From positions 1 to 23,706 of the forward strand of contig URQJ01000011.1 of the NCBI GenBank assembly GCA_900549945.1: DNA of 23,706 bases. The letters run 5' to 3'. Position numbers and translations under genes: made by a program. Origin of the DNA: an uncultured Oscillospiraceae bacterium (GTDB taxonomy: Bacteria; Bacillota; Clostridia; Oscillospirales; Acutalibacteraceae). Below, piece by piece: positions 1-8,982 of this stretch. The first letter of the stretch is position 1. The number at the start of each line of letters is the position of its first letter. The notes beneath the pieces are model-generated. The model saw only the letters and a list, made by a program, of their open reading frames with translations. It made no database searches and was not told the DNA's origin.

Positions 1-443
1 GCGGAGAGATGCAGGTCGATCGGCCGCGGGCCGATCTCGCACCCGCCGGGGAACGAGAGGCTCGCCTCGCCCGCCCGCGCCAGAATCGCGCCGAGAAATA
101 CGATCGACGAGCGCATCTCCCGCATCAGATTGTGCGGAATATCGCACCGGGACATGCCGTCCGCACGGATGAGGAGCGTCTTGCCCCGGCGCACGCAGCG
201 GCAGCCAAGCCGGCGCAGAATGCGCACTGAAACGCCGACGTCGGAGAGCTCCGGACAGTTGTGCAGCACCGTTTCCCCCCGGCACACGACGGCCGCCGCA
301 AGAAGCGGCAGCGTGCTGTTTTTCGCACCCTGCACGCGGAGCTCGCCCCTTAACGGGCGGCCGCCGCGCGTCAGAATCGTTTCCGGGCGGTCGCAGAAGC
401 GCTCCGCGCCGGGCCGTTCGATACAGATATTGATGGACGCCAT
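1..443 (-). CDS. murA: UDP-N-acetylglucosamine 1-carboxyvinyltransferase, N-terminal part (cut by window edge)
   Basis: MurA transfers enolpyruvate from PEP to UDP-GlcNAc, the first committed step of peptidoglycan synthesis, in the cytoplasm. About 147 codons are present, and the frame runs off the left edge without a stop. Visible family signatures are RVQGAKNSTLPLLAAAV near residues 37-53 and MREMRSSIVFLGAILAR followed by PGGCEIGPRPIDLHL near the break, which are strongly MurA-like. The start ATG at 443 has GAGGTG five bases upstream. The N-terminus is about 20 residues longer than usual before the conserved GGRPLKGELRV stretch, and I see no start codon inside that extension. It lies 85 bases downstream of murG on the same strand, so it is probably the last gene of the wall cluster in view. 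The catalytic Cys loop falls outside the window, so activity cannot be judged. Confidence 0.93.
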   Translation of the reverse strand, partial: MASINICIERPGAERFCDRPETILTRGGRPLRGELRVQGAKNSTLPLLAAAVVCRGETVLHNCPELSDVGVSVRILRRLGCRCVRRGKTLLIRADGMSRCDIPHNLMREMRSSIVFLGAILARAGEASLSFPGGCEIGPRPIDLHLS

Positions 444-528
444 ACGCACACCTCGCAGCATTTGATACGCCCATAGTATGCGTTTTCGCCCCGATGCGTT
501 CGGCGCCCAAAACGGGTGCGGAACGCTT

Positions 529-1644
529 TTACTTTGCCTTCGACCGAATGATCTGATAAATACGCTCGTTCGCGTCGAGCACGGCCATCGCCCTCGCGTT
601 GCGCCCGATTTCCTCGGCGCGGCCGGGCTCTGAGAGAATGCCGCATACGGTCTGCCACAGCTTTTCGCCGGTCAGGTCCTTTTCCTCGATCAGCACGGCG
701 GCGTCCCGGCTGACGAGCGCCATCGCGTTGTGGAACTGGTGGTTCTCCGCCACGTTCGGCGAGGGGATCAAAATAGAGCACTTGCCCGTCGCCTCGATTT
801 CCGTCAGCGTGATCGCGCCGGCGCGGCCGATGACGAGATCCGCCGCCGCGAGGCACTCGGGCATGTTGTGGATGTACTCGAGCATCCGGATCTGCGGGTT
901 CTCCGCCTCGCGGACGCCCGCCGCATGGGCCTCGCCGAGAAATTTTTCGTCGTGCTGGCCGTAGCCGTGGATGTGCTGGTACTTCTTTTCCTTCGCGCTC
1001 TCGCCGAGCATGTAGGCCGCCGCGCGGTTGAGCGCCGCGGCGCCGAGGCTGCCGCCGAATGAGAGGACGAGCGGGCGCTCATCCAGCCCGAGCGCCTTGC
1101 GGGAGGCCGCGCGCTCAGCCTTCAGCACCGAGGTGCGCACCGGGTTTCCGGTGAAAACGCAGTTATCCGTGCGCTCGAGGTATTTTTTTGCGTCCTCCAC
1201 GGCGAGCATCACGCAGTCGGCGTGCTTCGCGAGCATCTTCGTCGTGACGCCCGGATACGCGTTCTGCTCGTGGATCACGGTCGGGATGCCGAGCTTCTGC
1301 GCCGCGCGGATCACCGGGCCGCTGACATAGCCGCCGGTGCCGACGCAGATATCCGGCTGAAACTCCCGGATGATCTTTTTTGCCTCCGCCGAGGCCGAGA
1401 AAACGCGGACGACCGTCTGTGCGTTGCGCTTGATGTTCTTGAGGGAGAGCTTGCGCTGGAAGCCGGAGATCCGGATCGTGCGGAACTTGAAGCCCGCCGC
1501 CGGAACGAGGCGCTCCTCCATGCCGCCCTTGTTGCCGACGTACAGGATCTGCGCGTCCGGCTCCTTTTCCCTGAGATAGCCCGCCGCCGCCAGCGCCGGG
1601 TTGATGTGGCCGGCCGTGCCGCCGCCCGCAAATAATACTCGCAT
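529..1644 (-). CDS. murG: UDP-N-acetylglucosamine--undecaprenyl-PP-MurNAc-pentapeptide GlcNAc transferase
   Basis: MurG is the peripheral membrane glycosyltransferase (GT-B fold, GT28) that adds GlcNAc to lipid I to make lipid II on the inner membrane face. The 371-residue length is normal. The N-terminal glycine-rich loop GGGTAGHINPALAAA is at residues 7-21, a second glycine-rich turn GTGGYVSGP is at 102-110, the interdomain GGSLGA is at 197-202, and the UDP-GlcNAc-binding stretch GRAGAITLTEIEATGK is at 273-288, followed by PSPNVAENHQ. The start ATG at 1644 has AAGGGG eight bases upstream. It follows ftsW by 71 bases and precedes murA in the same direction, so co-transcription is likely. No key residue looks missing. 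Confidence 0.97.
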   Translation of the reverse strand: MRVLFAGGGTAGHINPALAAAGYLREKEPDAQILYVGNKGGMEERLVPAAGFKFRTIRISGFQRKLSLKNIKRNAQTVVRVFSASAEAKKIIREFQPDICVGTGGYVSGPVIRAAQKLGIPTVIHEQNAYPGVTTKMLAKHADCVMLAVEDAKKYLERTDNCVFTGNPVRTSVLKAERAASRKALGLDERPLVLSFGGSLGAAALNRAAAYMLGESAKEKKYQHIHGYGQHDEKFLGEAHAAGVREAENPQIRMLEYIHNMPECLAAADLVIGRAGAITLTEIEATGKCSILIPSPNVAENHQFHNAMALVSRDAAVLIEEKDLTGEKLWQTVCGILSEPGRAEEIGRNARAMAVLDANERIYQIIRSKAK

Positions 1645-1715
1645 ACTGATAACCCCTTATTCAGATTGTGGCCCCGGCCGCACAGCCGGATACGGCCCGA
1701 GCAAAGCGCCGAGCG

Positions 1716-2981
1716 CTACGTCTTTTCGATGTTGGAGTGCCGCGAAATCGAGAGCAGCACGCCCATCTCGCACAAAAGCATCACGAGCGCCGTGCCCCCG
1801 TAGCTGAAAAACGGCAGGCTGATGCCGGTATTCGGAAACGTGTTCGTAACGACGCAGATATTGAACACCGCCTGTATGCCGAACTGGAACGTGATGCCGA
1901 GCCCGAGCATCATGCCGAAGCGGTCGCGCGCGTGCAGCGAGATATAGACGCCGCGCCAGATGAACAGCGCGAACAGAATGATGACGAGCAGCGCGCCGAT
2001 GAAGCCGAGTTCCTCGCAGATGATCGCGAAAATGAAATCGTTCTGCGGCTCGGGCAGGTAGAGGTACTTCTGCCGCGACTGCCCGATGCCGACGCCGAGC
2101 AGCTGCCCCGAACCGATCGCATACAGCGACTGCACCGTCTGCCATGTATCGACGCCCTCCGGCGGGTTGAACGGGTCGAGCCAGCCGTAGATGCGGTCCA
2201 TCGCATAGGCGAATTTATCGGAAAACAGGAGAACGCAGGCCAGCGCAACGCCGCCGATCACGCCGATAGCAACAAAGTACCGCATCTTCGTGCCGCCGAT
2301 GAACATCATCAGCACGGCGATCAGGCAGATAATCAGCGTGGCCGAAACGTGGCTTTCCAGAAAGACGAGGCCGGCGATCACCACGAGGATGCCCATGAAC
2401 GGCAGGAAGCCGAAGCGGAATGTTTTCATCTTCGAGCCGTACAGCGCGATAAAATGCGCGAACATCAGGATCAGCGCGAATTTCGCGATCTCCGACGGCT
2501 GGAATTCGATGCCGCCGATGTTGATCCACCGGTTCGCACCGTTTTTGACCGGCGCGATCTTCGTGCCCTTGAACGCGAGCACCATGCCCAAAAGCACAAC
2601 GGCAATGCCGAAAACGATGATGTTGAATTTATGCAGGTGGTGATAGTCGAAGGTGGAGATCAGCAGCATGGCCGCGACGCCCAAAACCGCGAACATCCCC
2701 TGCCGCATCACGAAATGGTAGCTGTTGCCGTAGTAGTAATACGCGTAGGCGTAGCTCGCGGAAAACAGCATCACGAGCCCGACCGCAAGCAGCACGAGGA
2801 TCAAAAACAGCATGGGCATATCGAGGCCGAGGCCGAGCGTGAAGAGCTTGTAACGGATGCGTTCGCGCCGCCGGACCTTCCGCGCCGCCGCAGAGGCCGC
2901 CTCGTCATCCGGAATGCGCACCGGCGCACTGCGCGGTATGCGCTCCAGCCCGCGGGCTGTAGATCTTCTGGTTTGCGCCAT
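1716..2981 (-). CDS. ftsW: SEDS-family septal peptidoglycan glycosyltransferase FtsW
   Basis: FtsW polymerises lipid II into glycan strands at the division site together with its class B PBP. The protein has 421 residues and many hydrophobic segments (about ten membrane helices), preceded by a roughly 50-residue basic, cytoplasmic N-terminal tail. SEDS signatures are NGANRWINIGG (147-157), FQPSEIAKF (160-168) and PEPQNDFIFAIICEELG (310-326), where D315 matches the conserved SEDS catalytic aspartate, plus the C-terminal NTGISLPFFSYGG motif. The position between mraY and murG favours FtsW over RodA or SpoVE, although SpoVE-type paralogues cannot be excluded by sequence alone. The start ATG at 2981 has AAAGGAG about eleven bases upstream. 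The usual PDLGTA-type loop reads ESHVSATL here, a variant of the clostridial form. Confidence 0.93.
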   Translation of the reverse strand: MAQTRRSTARGLERIPRSAPVRIPDDEAASAAARKVRRRERIRYKLFTLGLGLDMPMLFLILVLLAVGLVMLFSASYAYAYYYYGNSYHFVMRQGMFAVLGVAAMLLISTFDYHHLHKFNIIVFGIAVVLLGMVLAFKGTKIAPVKNGANRWINIGGIEFQPSEIAKFALILMFAHFIALYGSKMKTFRFGFLPFMGILVVIAGLVFLESHVSATLIICLIAVLMMFIGGTKMRYFVAIGVIGGVALACVLLFSDKFAYAMDRIYGWLDPFNPPEGVDTWQTVQSLYAIGSGQLLGVGIGQSRQKYLYLPEPQNDFIFAIICEELGFIGALLVIILFALFIWRGVYISLHARDRFGMMLGLGITFQFGIQAVFNICVVTNTFPNTGISLPFFSYGGTALVMLLCEMGVLLSISRHSNIEKT

Positions 2982-3013
2982 ATCGGCAACCGCTCCTTTT
3001 TCTCAGATTTTCC

Positions 3014-3033
3014 GCCCGCCGGCTGAGGCGGGC
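3014..3033 (-). other. GC-rich hairpin between mraY and ftsW
   Basis: A perfect 7-bp inverted repeat, GCCCGCC and GGCGGGC around the loop GGCTGA, lies 32 bases before the ftsW start. There is no T tract on either side, so it is not a standard terminator. It could tune mRNA stability between mraY and ftsW; this is inference. Confidence 0.4.
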
Positions 3034-3073
3034 TGCAAAGCATAGTATGGACTAAAAAATGGGATTTACACTT

Positions 3074-4075
3074 TTATGCGCCGAAGCGGACGAGCAGAAC
3101 CGCCAGAATGCCCGCGACCAGCGTTACGCCGCTGAACACAAAGCACACCTTGTTCTCCTTCCAGCCGCACATCTCGAAATGGTGGTGGATCGGCGCCATC
3201 TTGAAGATACGCTTGCCGTGGGTCAGCTTGAAGTAGCCGACCTGCAGCACGACGGAGAGGATCTCGACGATATAGATGATGCCGACGAGCAGAAGCAGCA
3301 CCGGCATGTTGACGCCGAACGCCAGCGCGCACACGTAGCCGCCGAGGAACAGCGAGCCGGTATCGCCCATAAAGACCTTCGCCGGGTTCGCGTTCCAGAA
3401 AAGGAAGCCGATCAGCGCGCCGACCATCGCCGCCGCAAGAATCGAAAGCCCCTTCATGCTGAGCATCATCGCGATCACGGAGAATGTGAGGCACACGACG
3501 ATCGTGACCGAGCTGTTGAGGCCGTCGAGCCCATCGGTGAAATTGACCGCATTGACCATGCCGACGATCAGCACCGCCGCGATGAAGTAGTAAAATACGC
3601 CGAGATCAACCGTGCCGATGAACGGCAGGAGCGTCTCCGTCGTACCGCCGGCCATCGAAACGGAAACGAGGTACGCCGCCGCAATGATGAACTGGAGCAC
3701 AAGCTTCTGGATCTCGGTGAGGCCGAGATTGCGGTGCTTCTTGATGCTGATGTAGTCGTCCATAAAGCCGACGAGGCCGAAGCCGACCGCCATCAGCGCA
3801 CCGGCGACGATGCGCACGAGCATGAGCTGCGTTTCGGCGCCGCCGTGCATCCAGAGAAACGCGATGCAGACAACCGCCGCCGCAAGCCCGCCGATGATGA
3901 ACATCAGGCCGCCCATCGTGGGCGTGCCCTGCTTATTCTTGTGCCAGCTCGGGCCGACCTCCCGGATCGTCTGGCCGAATTTGAGCTTGTGCAGAAACGG
4001 AACCATAAATCTGCCGAGCAGGCCGGTGATGACCGCCGCTGCGACAACCGCAAGACAATACAAGGTGATTTCCAT
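3074..4075 (-). CDS. mraY: Phospho-MurNAc-pentapeptide translocase
   Basis: MraY is the integral membrane enzyme that transfers phospho-MurNAc-pentapeptide to undecaprenyl phosphate, making lipid I. The 333-residue length is typical of Gram-positive MraY, with about ten membrane helices. Active-site motifs are present: GFMDDY with D106/D107, NAVNFTDGLDGL at 175-186, the Mg-binding GDTGSL at 237-242 and the histidine motif PIHHHFE at 295-301. The start ATG at 4075 has AAAGGA about twelve bases upstream. It lies 35 bases downstream of the transpeptidase gene. Neither murE nor murF separates the two, which departs from the textbook cluster order, so the Mur ligases must be encoded elsewhere. Confidence 0.97.
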   Translation of the reverse strand: MEITLYCLAVVAAAVITGLLGRFMVPFLHKLKFGQTIREVGPSWHKNKQGTPTMGGLMFIIGGLAAAVVCIAFLWMHGGAETQLMLVRIVAGALMAVGFGLVGFMDDYISIKKHRNLGLTEIQKLVLQFIIAAAYLVSVSMAGGTTETLLPFIGTVDLGVFYYFIAAVLIVGMVNAVNFTDGLDGLNSSVTIVVCLTFSVIAMMLSMKGLSILAAAMVGALIGFLFWNANPAKVFMGDTGSLFLGGYVCALAFGVNMPVLLLLVGIIYIVEILSVVLQVGYFKLTHGKRIFKMAPIHHHFEMCGWKENKVCFVFSGVTLVAGILAVLLVRFGA

Positions 4076-4110
4076 AATGATGAACTATCCTTTCCGTTTA
4101 CCCTCTCGTT

Positions 4111-6555
4111 TTATTCCTCCGTGCTCCCGGCTGTATTGCCAACGGCTTCGACGCCGCCGGAGCTGACAAAGGCAACCTTGATGACCGAGCCGCGCTTCAC
4201 GCGTGTGCCGGCCGCAATATCCTGCCCCTGCGCATAGCCGGAGCTCCCGCTGCCGGAGACGACGATCTGCACGCCGTATACCTCGGCCAGATAATTGCAG
4301 TCGTCGAGACTGCACCCGACAAAGTTCGGCACCTCGGCGTAATCCTCCTCCTTCGGCTCCTCCACATACAGCGCGACCGTGCCGTTCTTCGGGATCGCAG
4401 CGCCCGGCGACGGCGCCTGCGTGTAGACGATCGCCTCGTCCTCGTTGTCACCCGTATAATCGACCACCGTGGAGCTGTAGCCCTGCTCCTCGAGCAGCTG
4501 CTTCGCCTCCGCGATCGTGCTGCCGATGACATTCGGCGCCTCGTCCGCGAGGTTTTCGTACTCGGATTCCGTGTACTGCGGGTCAACGCCGAGGTACGGG
4601 AGGATCTCCTCCATGATCGCGGCGAAGATCGGGCCGGCCTGCGAACCGCCGGAGGCGCCGCCGATCTGCGGCTCATCGTAAAAGACGAGCAGCGCATACT
4701 GCGGGTCGTCCGCCGGGGCGAAGCCGCCGTAGGACACGACGTACTGCATGCCGCGGTCCTTGCCCTCGGCCAGCTCCTGCTGCCGCACCGCGACCTTTTC
4801 CGAGGTGCCGGTCTTGCCGGCGATGCGGTAGCCCGGCACATAGCCGTTCTTGCCGCTGCCGCTCGTCGCGTTGCGCTGCAGAATCGCCGTCATGCGGGCC
4901 GAAACGTCCTCGGAAATGACCTGCCGCTTGTAGCTCGTGTCGGTCGTCTGCACGACGTTGCCCTCGCTGTCGACGATGCGGTCCACCACGTGCGGCTGCA
5001 CGAGGTAGCCGCCGTTCGCCACGGCGCAGATCGCCGTGATCATCTGCATCGGCGTGATCGAGAAGTTCTGGCCGAACGACTCGGTCGCGAGCTCGACGAG
5101 GTTCAGGCCATCCACATCGTAGTAGAGGCTGTCTGCCTCGCCGGGCAGATCGACGCCCGTGCGCTCCGTAAAGCCGAACGCGTCAAAATAATCGAAGAAG
5201 GTCTGCCGCCCGAGCTTCTGCCCAAGCCAGATCATGTACGGGTTGCAGGAGTTGCAGATGCCGTCCGCAAACGTCTCCGTGCCGTGGCCGCTGTGGTTCC
5301 AGCAGCTGATCGGGTCGATGCCGTTGCCGAAATCCCACTCGCCCGTGCAGGTGTACGTGGTATCCTCGGTGACGATGCCCTCCTCGAGCGCCATCGAGCC
5401 GGTGATCATCTTAAAGACAGAGCCGGGGTAGTACGTATCGCTGACGGCCTTGTTTCGCCACTGCTTGTTCTGCGCCGCGGCGTAGGCCTCGTCCTCCAGC
5501 GTCACCCGCAGCTCGGCGAGGTCCTCGCTCGTCAGGCGGTCGTAATCCGCGAGCGCCTGCTGCGCCTCCTTCAGCTCCTCCTCCGTCTCCGCGGCGTCCA
5601 CGGCGAGCTGTAAGGTGTTGAGCTCCTGCTCCTCCTTATACTGCGCGGCCTTGATCTCCTCCTCGACCGTTTCGGGGATCTTCGCCTCGGCCTCCTCGGA
5701 GATCGTGAACGGGTCGTTCGGGTCGTAGTCGCCCTTTGTAGAAAGCGCGATGATCGCGCCCGTTTTTACATTCATCACGACGGCCGTGCCGCCCTCGAGC
5801 GCGCCCCACATCTCGAGGCCCTCTGCAAGATGCTTTTCCACGATGCTCTGCACCGTTTCGTCGATCGTGAGCACCAGATTATAGCCGTCGGTCGCCTCGA
5901 TATACTGGTCGTACTGGAACGGCATATCGGTGCCGATCGCATTCTTGGCGCTCACCATGCGGCCCGCCGTGCCGGAAAGCACCTCGTCGTACTCCGTTTC
6001 AATGCCCGCAAGGCCTTGATTATCCGTGCCCGTGAAGCCAAGCACCGTGGAGGCCGTCGTGCCGTACGGGTAGTAGCGCTTGTAGTCCTCCTGCAGGATG
6101 ATGCCGCGCCCGATCTCCATCTCGTCGATCGCCGCGTTGATCTCATCGCGCAGCTCCGTTTCCACCTTGCGCTTCACATAGACGAAATAGCTCTGCTGGT
6201 GCGTCTTTTCGAGCACGTCGTCGTAATTGAGGCCGAGGATCTCGGAGAGACAGGTGGCGATTTTCACGTCGTCGCCGTCCTCCGTATCGATATAATTCGG
6301 CTCGATCGCCACCGTCCAGACGCTCGCGCTCTGCGCCAGCACCTTCTGCCCGGTCGCGTCGTAGATCGTGCCGCGCATCGGCGTCAGCACGGTGGATTGC
6401 AGGCTCTGATCCACGGCGCTCGCCTTCAGCTCCTCGCCGCGGATGATCTGCCAGCGGACGAGGTTTAAAACCACGACGCCGAAGCCCAGAAAAATCAATA
6501 TGCTCGTTATGAGAACCGTTCTCTTCCACATTTTGGCGTTATTGGAGCCAGCCAT
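4111..6555 (-). CDS. Class B penicillin-binding protein with two PASTA domains (PBP2B/FtsI or SpoVD type)
   Basis: This is the septal transpeptidase that cross-links the glycan made by FtsW; position and architecture match the Gram-positive pbpB/spoVD locus. It has 814 residues. There is a short cytoplasmic tail, one membrane anchor at about 11-31, a PBP dimerisation domain at about 55-225, a transpeptidase domain at about 255-655 with nucleophile S379 in PGSVFK, SCN at 436-438 and KTG at 581-583, then two PASTA repeats at about 671-733 and 740-798. The chosen ATG at 6555 has AAGGAAGGG seven bases upstream; the frame extends further but without such a site. Odd feature: between NDP (280-282) and WRNKAVSD (366-373) lies a stretch of about 84 residues rich in Glu, Ala and Leu with coiled-coil character, apparently much longer than in relatives I recall. 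Whether it serves vegetative division or sporulation cannot be told from sequence. Confidence 0.93.
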   Translation of the reverse strand: MAGSNNAKMWKRTVLITSILIFLGFGVVVLNLVRWQIIRGEELKASAVDQSLQSTVLTPMRGTIYDATGQKVLAQSASVWTVAIEPNYIDTEDGDDVKIATCLSEILGLNYDDVLEKTHQQSYFVYVKRKVETELRDEINAAIDEMEIGRGIILQEDYKRYYPYGTTASTVLGFTGTDNQGLAGIETEYDEVLSGTAGRMVSAKNAIGTDMPFQYDQYIEATDGYNLVLTIDETVQSIVEKHLAEGLEMWGALEGGTAVVMNVKTGAIIALSTKGDYDPNDPFTISEEAEAKIPETVEEEIKAAQYKEEQELNTLQLAVDAAETEEELKEAQQALADYDRLTSEDLAELRVTLEDEAYAAAQNKQWRNKAVSDTYYPGSVFKMITGSMALEEGIVTEDTTYTCTGEWDFGNGIDPISCWNHSGHGTETFADGICNSCNPYMIWLGQKLGRQTFFDYFDAFGFTERTGVDLPGEADSLYYDVDGLNLVELATESFGQNFSITPMQMITAICAVANGGYLVQPHVVDRIVDSEGNVVQTTDTSYKRQVISEDVSARMTAILQRNATSGSGKNGYVPGYRIAGKTGTSEKVAVRQQELAEGKDRGMQYVVSYGGFAPADDPQYALLVFYDEPQIGGASGGSQAGPIFAAIMEEILPYLGVDPQYTESEYENLADEAPNVIGSTIAEAKQLLEEQGYSSTVVDYTGDNEDEAIVYTQAPSPGAAIPKNGTVALYVEEPKEEDYAEVPNFVGCSLDDCNYLAEVYGVQIVVSGSGSSGYAQGQDIAAGTRVKRGSVIKVAFVSSGGVEAVGNTAGSTEE

Positions 6556-6621
6556 TCGCCGTCCCTTCCTTTCCCGTGCCGCGGTGCGGCTGCTTTTTTG
6601 CAGGCAGACGGGCAAAAGCGC

Positions 6622-6651
6622 CGTATACCGAAAAATGAGAGTTAAGATCAA
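6622..6651 (-). promoter_or_regulatory. Possible weak internal promoter before the PBP gene
   Basis: On the minus strand TTGATC (6646-6651) is followed after 18 bases by TATACG (6622-6627). The -35 is a fair match and the -10 a weak one. It overlaps the terminator-like hairpin at 6631-6656, so it could restart transcription after attenuation. This is inference from pattern only. Confidence 0.3.
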
Positions 6652-6656
6652 CTCTC
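6631..6656 (-). terminator. Terminator-like hairpin between ftsL and the PBP gene (second of two)
   Basis: The minus strand reads GAGAGTT, six-base loop, AACTCTC, then ATTTTTC. A 7-bp perfect stem followed by a U-rich tract is the form of an intrinsic terminator, of modest GC content. It sits inside an otherwise continuous operon and may act as a partial attenuator. Confidence 0.5.
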
Positions 6657-6668
6657 AACTCTCCTCTT

Positions 6669-6689
6669 AAAAATTTCCCGAAACGGGAA
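6669..6689 (-). terminator. Terminator-like hairpin between ftsL and the PBP gene (first of two)
   Basis: The minus strand reads TTCCCG, loop TTT, CGGGAA, then ATTTTTAA. The stem is short (6 bp) and directly followed by a T run. It lies 36 bases after the ftsL stop and 13 bases before the second hairpin. Either weak termination or RNA processing is possible. Confidence 0.45.
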
Positions 6690-6724
6690 CCGCATAACTC
6701 ATTTCTATTCCGGAATGCGCCGCA

Positions 6725-7237
6725 TTATGAGAAGATCGACAGGATCGATTCCCAGATTTGTGTGAAGATATTCGGCGCGGTGTTATTCTGCACCACCGTG
6801 CCCGCATCCTCCTGCGCGAGGCTGATGTAGGTGGTCTGGCCCTCAGCGGCCTTCTCCATGCCGAGCGTCTCACGCGCGTACGCTTCGATTTCATCCGTAT
6901 TCATTTTGGCCGCCGCCTGCATCTCGAGCTGAACCGCAATGCTCTCCTGCTCGGCTAAGGCCGTCGTCGTCGTGTTGATCTGGTCGGTGAGCTCCGTAAG
7001 CTGCACCTGACTGAATACGATCGCGCCGATCGCGCCGACCACGACCAGAACGAGGCAGAGATTCACCATCGTCCTGAGGGAATGCGCGTTATGCCGGTGG
7101 CTGCGGCGGAGCTGCTTTTCGTTCAGCCGAATGACGTTTGATTTCTTCCGTTTGGCGGGCGCCTGCGGGGCAGGTGCCGCCGCTGCGGAGCGCGCCTCAA
7201 ACAGGCTGTAATCGTATGCGCTCGAGGTGTTTGCCAT
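6725..7237 (-). CDS. ftsL: FtsL-like septum protein (single-pass, coiled coil)
   Basis: FtsL is a bitopic protein of the divisome that, with its DivIC/FtsB partner, links PBP and FtsW activation to the septal ring. The 170 residues comprise a basic, proline/alanine-rich cytoplasmic tail (1-55), one membrane helix at about 57-77 and an extracellular heptad-like helix at about 78-112. A segment ending EAYARETLGMEKAAEGQTTYI (118-138) resembles the conserved end of FtsL/DivIC proteins. Sequence identity in this family is always low, so the call rests on topology plus position between rsmH and the transpeptidase gene. The start ATG at 7237 has AAGGAGG eight bases upstream. The C-terminal tail of about 30 residues beyond the conserved part ends in a hydrophobic segment (IFTQIWESILSIFS). 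Confidence 0.85.
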   Translation of the reverse strand: MANTSSAYDYSLFEARSAAAAPAPQAPAKRKKSNVIRLNEKQLRRSHRHNAHSLRTMVNLCLVLVVVGAIGAIVFSQVQLTELTDQINTTTTALAEQESIAVQLEMQAAAKMNTDEIEAYARETLGMEKAAEGQTTYISLAQEDAGTVVQNNTAPNIFTQIWESILSIFS

Positions 7238-7280
7238 TCCCGTTTCCTCCTTTTTCGTCTTGCTATTTACAGCGTCTGTG

Positions 7281-8231
<951 letters not shown>

Positions 8232-8233
8232 AA

Positions 8234-8653
8234 TCAGATATTGAGAGCCTGCATGTCGCTGCGGAGCTGCTCGCTCGACATGGATTCGTTAAAGGCGTTC
8301 CAGCGCTCGCTGTCCCAGATCTCCGCCGTGGCGCCGACGCCGATCACGGTCACGTCCTTCGTGAGGCCGGCATGGCGGCGCAGCGTGGGGCTGATGAGGA
8401 TGCGCCCCTGCTTGTCCGGCGTAACCTGATCCGTCGTCGCGTAGAGGCTGCGGCGGATGTACTGGGTCTGCGAATCGGGCAGCTCGTTGATCTTCGCGAC
8501 GCGCAGCTGCCACTGCTCCTCGGAGTAGAGGGTCAGGCAGCCGTCGAGCCCTTTCGAGACATAAAATGTCTCGCCGAGCTCCTCGCGATAGCGCGACGGG
8601 ATCGTCACGCGGCCCTTCGCATCCATGTTGTGCTGGTATTCGCCCATCAGCAT
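8234..8653 (-). CDS. mraZ: MraZ transcriptional regulator
   Basis: MraZ is a DNA-binding protein of the AbrB/MraZ fold that binds repeats upstream of its own operon. The product is 139 residues, close to the usual 140-150. MGEYQHNMDAKGRVTIPSRYR (residues 3-23) is the N-terminal repeat and TPDKQGRILISPTLR the second one, giving the tandem swapped-hairpin domain. I chose the ATG at 8653 (protein begins MLMGEYQ, like family members) with AAAGGGGG eleven bases upstream; the frame extends to 8752 but that segment overlaps the operator boxes and has no family resemblance. It is the first gene of the wall cluster, with promoter and boxes immediately upstream, so autoregulation is likely. Confidence 0.96.
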   Translation of the reverse strand: MLMGEYQHNMDAKGRVTIPSRYREELGETFYVSKGLDGCLTLYSEEQWQLRVAKINELPDSQTQYIRRSLYATTDQVTPDKQGRILISPTLRRHAGLTKDVTVIGVGATAEIWDSERWNAFNESMSSEQLRSDMQALNI

Positions 8654-8727
8654 ACGGCTTCCATCCCCCTTTCCCGGCGCTTTTGGCCGCACAAACAGGC
8701 TTCGTTCACCCCAACCCTGTCCGTTTT

Positions 8728-8752
8728 GCCACTCGGCGCCACAGTTTGCCAC
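8728..8752 (-). promoter_or_regulatory. MraZ operator: three GTGGC boxes at 10-bp spacing
   Basis: On the minus strand GTGGC occurs at 8748-8752, 8738-8742 and 8728-8732, each separated by five bases. Known MraZ sites are three or more direct G-rich pentamers (TGGGN/GTGGN type) separated by five bases. The boxes lie about 12-36 bases downstream of the -10 element, which suits repression by blocking initiation or early elongation. Confidence 0.85.
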
Positions 8753-8763
8753 TCAATGGGTAC

Positions 8764-8792
8764 ATTATATCGTATCGGGCGCTTAAAATCAA
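8764..8792 (-). promoter_or_regulatory. Sigma-A promoter of the mraZ-led cluster
   Basis: TTGATT (8787-8792) and a perfect TATAAT (8764-8769) are separated by 17 bases on the minus strand. Transcription should begin near 8757, just before the MraZ boxes, about 100 bases ahead of the mraZ start. Confidence 0.85.
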
Positions 8793-8982
8793 CCCAAAAT
8801 CTAAAATTATGTTTACTGCGTTCGATCCGCCCGCCGGATAGATTGTGCTGCCGCGCGCCAAAATTTCATTCAAGCACTACATCTTGTGCCCGCCGCCGCA
8901 TTCGCGGAGTCCCCCTTAAAAAACCATTCATAGAAAGTTTACATTTTGTGCAGCTCATACCGAACTGAAAGACATTTTTTGA
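8793..8982. other. Intergenic, no gene recognised
   Basis: Between the mraZ promoter and the MATE terminator I see no credible reading frame, RNA gene or repeat. The sequence is less GC-rich than the flanking genes. Confidence 0.6.

Noticed and set aside
1668..3026. A 452-codon open frame on the plus strand, rich in Arg, Asp, Glu and His
   Set aside because: It lies antisense to ftsW, which has full family motifs. Its composition (no hydrophobic core, extreme charge) is typical of the complement of a membrane-protein gene in GC-rich DNA.
3059..4237. A 392-codon open frame on the plus strand
   Set aside because: Antisense to mraY and the end of the transpeptidase gene, with the same highly charged shadow composition and no recognisable domain.
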